A DNA stretch of 10,091 nucleotides, from NCBI RefSeq assembly GCF_000611645.1, contig NW_014011427.1, positions 1 to 10,091 of the forward strand, given 5' to 3'. The notes under the pieces are model-generated. The model did not search any database. It saw nothing but the letters and a program-made list of their open reading frames with translations, and was not told the origin of the DNA. This DNA comes from Monoraphidium neglectum. Taxonomy: Eukaryota; Chlorophyta; Chlorophyceae; Sphaeropleales; Selenastraceae. The position numbers were made by a program, and so were the translations under genes. Shown in pieces: positions 7,033-10,091 of the stretch (within the stretch, counting starts at the first letter, position 1; each line of letters starts with the position of its first letter).

Positions 7033-9020
7033 CTTCTGCGCCCAATAGCGGTACAGCCACCCGATGCCCGCTTGGCCGCCTGGCACCATCCACTGCGCGG
7101 CAAAGACGGGCGCCGCGGCAGTGGCGGGTGCGTGTTTTGGGGGACAGGTCGGCACAGCGCCAGCCAGGGCGTGCGACCAGGGGGACGTGTGCACGCCTGC
7201 ACCGTGTCGTGCGGGCGCAGCGCTTAGTTGCCCGTGTGTGCCAATCGCTCAGCGTTGAAGCGAGGCGGCCCGCGCACTTCCGCGCCTCAGCCCCCTGGAT
7301 GGCCCCGCCGCGCCGTGGCGTCCTCGCCACCCCCTCGCCACCGCCGCAACGACAGTCCCTGAACCACGGGACGCCCGCGCCGCTGCGGCCAGCGGTGCGG
7401 CCCTCGCAGCGGCTGCCGCCCTGCCACGTCAAACCCGTCGGCAATGACTGACTGACCGGCGCTCACGTTTTGGATCTCGATCGGCAGGTCGTCAAGGGTG
7501 CGGGCGTCTTGGTAGTAATCCATCCTCACAATGAGGCTAGGATTCTCCTTGATGAGGGCTGCGGGGTGGGGGGCAGGGGGAGGGCCGAAGGGCAGGGGCC
7601 ACGAAAGAGGGGCCTTATAATGCACCTGGCAGGCACTAGGGGTTGAGGTGCGCCGGCCGTGCACAGCTGGGGAGAGGGGCAGGCCGATCGCGGGGCGGCC
7701 GACGAGTCGCACCCGCGGGAGGCGGGCGCGCACGCGGGCTACTGCGGGGGCCGCACCTGAGACGATGCCGCGGTCTCCAGAGGGGTGCAGCTGCATGAGC
7801 TTGGAGACCGCGCGCTCGCAGCGCGCTGACAGGTCCTGCGTCAGTTATGGATGCAAAATGGGGTTGATATGGATGTCTTTCAGGCGTTGCCGGGGAAAAC
7901 CAAAAGGATGGGCGCCACATGGTGTCGTACCGCACACAGTGGCTCTGCACACGCTGCACGCGTGCAAGCCCACGCAATATGCATGCAGGCGGCTTTGCTG
8001 CAGCCGCATGCATGCGCATGCGTGCAGGATGGCCGATCACAATCTTAGGCATGCATGCGCATGCATGCCCTTTGAATGCATGCATGCAGCCCGTGCGCAC
8101 GTCCAGCAGCAGTAGCCCCGGGCGCCGCTGCACGATGTCGGCCGCGTCAATGCCAGGGAACGCCGCCACCAGGTGCACCAGTGCCCCAACCAGGTCACCG
8201 CTGGCGGCCTGCAGCAGGCGCGGCTCGCAGGCGACCTGCGGGGTGGAGGCGCGTTGAAGGGGGCTGTGAGGGGGATGGGCGTGAGCCCGGCGGGGCACGG
8301 CGGTGCGGTGCGGAGCGGGGTGAGGTGTGGCTGGATTGAGGTGCGCTTGCCTTGGCGCCGCAGTGGGTTGTGGAACGTGCAAACGTGGGGCAGGCTGCAG
8401 CAGCCCTCCAGCACGCGGGCAGCCGAAGAGCCGGAGCAGACAGGAAAAAGCAGCGTTGCTTATCCCCGGGTTGCAGCCGCCGCATGCGCGCAGCTCACCA
8501 TAGCCACGACATCGCCGCCCGCTAGCACGCGCTGCAGCGACGCCCACTGCGCCTCCAGCCGGCCCCTCGACAGCCGCCCTTGCGGCCGCTGTGCCTTGCC
8601 GGCGCCGCCACTGGTGTCGCTGCAGTCCAGGGGGCCAGGCATCAGGGCAGACAGCACTTGCTCGGCCTGCCTGCTACTCAGTCCCTGCTCCTGCAGAAAA
8701 GACAACAGGGCCTCAGGGCGTTCATCTGCGCATGTTCCTGCCTCCGCGTCCGCCGCGCCGCCCGCGATCCAGCCCTGCTGAAGCTCCGCACGGGCCTGCT
8801 GCTGCGCCAGCCGCTGCGCGTGCCGCGCCAGCTCCACCGCCTCTGACAGCGCTGCGGTGACAAACGCGTCTTCGCTCGCGTCGCCAAGCGCTCGGTGCAA
8901 TGGTCGGTGCGCGCGGGAGGTCGCAGGTTGAGCGAGATGTAGTTTACATCTCGATTTCAGTGTGCTGCCAACCTGCGAGCTCAAAACAAAATGGCGTGAT
9001 CTTGCGAAAGCTGGCCTCAT
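7024..9020 (-). CDS. mTERF-like helical-repeat protein, probably organelle-targeted
   Basis: Model on the minus strand: exons 9020-8499, 8235-8101, 7835-7757, 7558-7467 and 7092-7024, 298 aa. Junctions agree in phase (0, 0, 1, 0) and have GTGAGC, GTGCGC, GTGCGG and GTGAGC donors with CAG acceptors. Residues 1-45 (MRPAFARSRHFVLSS...) are rich in Arg, Ser and Ala and poor in acid, like a plastid or mitochondrial transit peptide. Residues 102-127 (PEALLSFLQEQGLSSRQAEQ) look like an mTERF helix pair. Three repeats of about 31-35 residues follow: one spanning the first junction (GGDVVAM then VACEPRLLQ), one with FPGIDAADIVQRRPGLLLLD (200-219), and one ending SALIKENPSLIVRMD. The x-x-P-x-LL pattern is typical of mTERF-type proteins, which bind nucleic acids in organelles. 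The C-terminus is WMVPGGQAGIGWLYRYWAQ plus KKQ. The family call is by pattern only, and another alpha-helical repeat family is possible. Confidence 0.62.
7955..8088. repeat. Cluster of GCATGC/ATGCAT palindromes in an intron
   Basis: The second intron of the mTERF-like gene (7836-8100) is packed with alternating purine-pyrimidine palindromes: TGCACGCGTGCA (7955-7966), CATGC-rich blocks at 7979-7987 and 8006-8025, a perfect 22-bp palindrome at 8048-8069 (arm GGCATGCATGC), and GAATGCATGCATGCAG just after it. Confidence 0.85.
8933..8953. repeat. Perfect 9-bp inverted repeat inside the first exon of the mTERF-like gene
   Basis: CGAGATGTA, a GTT spacer and TACATCTCG form a perfect hairpin within the presumed transit-peptide coding region (residues about 23-29). 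On the transcript strand it contains a TGTAA. Confidence 0.85.
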
Positions 9021-9801
9021 TGGCGCCCTTGTCAGGTTTAGACGAGCAAGACGAGTGTACAGGTGATATCCGTCCAGTTCTTATGCTGGTGGTGCCGCCT
9101 GAGTTGTGTGAGCTGAACCACCGGCAGGTCAAGCTGCTGCCACACCACAGTCAGCTTGCATTTGATTTGCACTCGGGTCCCACCCTCGCACTGCAGTTTG
9201 GTCGGCAACACGTGCCGCATACTGAGTAAAGGGGCCGCATACTGAGTAAAGGTATTAATATCAAGGGACGTCGATCACGTTGCAGGAAGTGCGATTGTGT
9301 TGTGCAGCAGTCGTTGCAGCTGCAGGCGCATGCACAGCGCCGTCCTGCCCTGCTGCAAGTGACACACACGAGCACGTGCTGTAATAAGAGGTGTGAAAAG
9401 CCATGATCGTCTTATCCACCACTTGAGTTTAAGCCCTCTAAAACAGAGCCTACCAACCTGTTGAAAGCAATAATGTGCGCAACCGCTACTCAAACCTCTG
9501 GTTGGGGCCACTCAGGACACCATTCACCGCGCTCCCATCGCCTGTAACCCGCCTCCTCGCTCACACATGTCTGGATCGGGCCACCACCAGCCCTGCAGCC
9601 GTCACTACGCTCTGCCACCCACCACCGGCGCACCTGCGATCGGCGGGCCGGCACAGGCCCCGCTCCAGGCGTGTTGCTCAGCCACGTTGCACAGCAACAT
9701 GCGTGCCATTCCGTAGCGTGCCGCGCCGTGCATGCAGGCCTGCCGGCGCCGTGCCGCCCGCCGTGGCTGTGGCATCACTATAACTTGTCACAATGACATC
9801 A
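9021..9801. other. Intergenic region upstream of the mTERF-like gene and downstream of the U-box-like gene
   Basis: No supported gene. The minus-strand mTERF-like gene should have its promoter here, and the U-box-like gene its 3' UTR. I found no minus-strand TGTAA in this interval, so the 3' end of the right-hand gene is unclear. An open plus-strand frame (8900-9229) runs partly antisense to the first exon of the mTERF-like gene and has no recognisable domain. A 20-bp tandem duplication sits at 9214-9252. Confidence 0.5.
9214..9252. repeat. Tandem duplication, period 20 bp, two copies
   Basis: GCCGCATACTGAGTAAAGG occurs at 9214-9232 and again at 9234-9252, separated by one G. The copies are identical, which suggests a recent slippage or repair duplication. 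Confidence 0.9.
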
Positions 9802-9825
9802 TTATGACGTCACTATGACGTCACG
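9793..9825. repeat. 11-bp tandem repeat with TGACGTCA (CRE-like) palindromes
   Basis: Three units in a row: ATGACATCATT (9793-9803), ATGACGTCACT (9804-9814) and ATGACGTCACG (9815-9825). Two contain TGACGTCA, the palindromic core bound by bZIP factors in many eukaryotes. The array overlaps the stop and the last seven codons of the right-hand gene. Confidence 0.88.
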
Positions 9826-10091
9826 GTACCGCTCCACGTTGGCCCGCGTCAGCACGACCAGCTGCTCCGGCCGCAGCGGCCGCTTGGTGAAGGGGCAGCG
9901 CCGGCCGTCCGACAGCACCGCCCGCCACGTCGCCAGGCCCATGACGTGGCCGTAGGGGCTGATGGCGGGCGCCACCACGGGCTCTAGGGTTACGGGATCC
10001 ACGTGGTGCGGCAGGGGGTTGTCCTCGTCGCCGCCGCCGGCTGCCGGGGCGGCGCCGCCTGCGGCGCTCTCGCCCGCGCCGCCAGCGGCGG
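9802..10091 (-). CDS. C-terminal part of a U-box/RING-like protein (partial, runs off right edge)
   Basis: The minus strand is open from the window edge to TAA at 9802-9804, giving 95 visible residues. The first 27 or so are a Gly/Ala linker with an acidic end (GGGDEDNP). Then comes a compact domain: DPVTLEPVVAPAISPYGHVM, a Trp and Leu (TWRAVL), CPFTKRPL, and LTRANVERYRD close to the end. The order P-V/T-L, G-H, W-x-x-x-L, C-P-x-T, L-x-P, L, N-x-x-R-Y follows the U-box fold, which recruits E2 ubiquitin-conjugating enzymes. The N-terminal Cys-Pro of classical U-boxes is replaced by Asp-Pro and there is no full set of zinc ligands. The N-terminus and any substrate-binding domain lie outside the window. 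It could also be a U-box-derived domain without ligase activity. Confidence 0.55.
   Translation of the reverse strand, partial: AAGGAGESAAGGAAPAAGGGDEDNPLPHHVDPVTLEPVVAPAISPYGHVMGLATWRAVLSDGRRCPFTKRPLRPEQLVVLTRANVERYRDVIVTS

Noticed and set aside
6827..7444. A 205-codon minus-strand frame with Gly-Ala repeats over the 9-bp tandem array
   Set aside because: Long frame produced by the repeat. It reads the array in a different frame from the final exon and has no domain.
7636..8547. A 303-codon minus-strand frame across two exons and introns of the mTERF-like gene
   Set aside because: It contains the real exon at 8101-8235 but runs into flanking introns; the donors and acceptors and the repeat pattern of the spliced protein argue for splicing.
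8900..9229. A 109-codon plus-strand frame
   Set aside because: Partly antisense to the transit-peptide exon, begins inside that exon, and shows no family resemblance.

Overview
This window looks like nuclear DNA from a green alga (Chlorophyta, probably Chlorophyceae or a close relative). The reasons are very GC-rich exons, several introns of about 180-380 bp per gene with GTGCGC/GTGAGC-type donors and pyrimidine-CAG acceptors, less GC-rich intergenic DNA, UGUAA polyadenylation motifs downstream of stop codons, and protein families of plastid-bearing flagellate lineages. There is no sign of bacterial operons, CRISPR, phage or an intact transposon. The lineage call is inference from style, not a taxonomic test.

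Layout: (1) 1-165, minus: a possible first coding exon of a Lys/Ala/Gly-rich protein running off the left edge. (2) 166-1160: a head-to-head intergenic/promoter region. (3) 1161-2877, plus: a four-exon gene for a SAS-6 N-terminal-domain protein without a long coiled coil, that is, a SAS6-like (SAS6L) protein. UGUAA motifs follow at about 3083-3108. (4) 3793-5795, plus: a five-exon gene for an Sfp/AASDHPPT-type 4'-phosphopantetheinyl transferase with all main motifs visible. A UGUAA motif lies at 6086. (5) 7024-9020, minus: a five-exon gene for a helical-repeat, mTERF-like protein with a putative organelle transit peptide, convergent with (4). Its stop codon lies inside a 9-bp tandem repeat. 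(6) 9802-10091, minus: the 3' end of a gene with a degenerate U-box/RING-like C-terminus. Its last codons lie in an 11-bp tandem array carrying TGACGTCA palindromes.

The genes do not form a pathway. They are a flagellar/basal-body-related structural protein, an enzyme that activates carrier proteins for lipid or related synthesis, a likely organelle nucleic-acid-binding factor and a possible ubiquitin-ligase-like protein. All splice models were built by eye from reading-frame continuity, splice motifs and family resemblance. They are self-consistent in phase but have no transcript support here.
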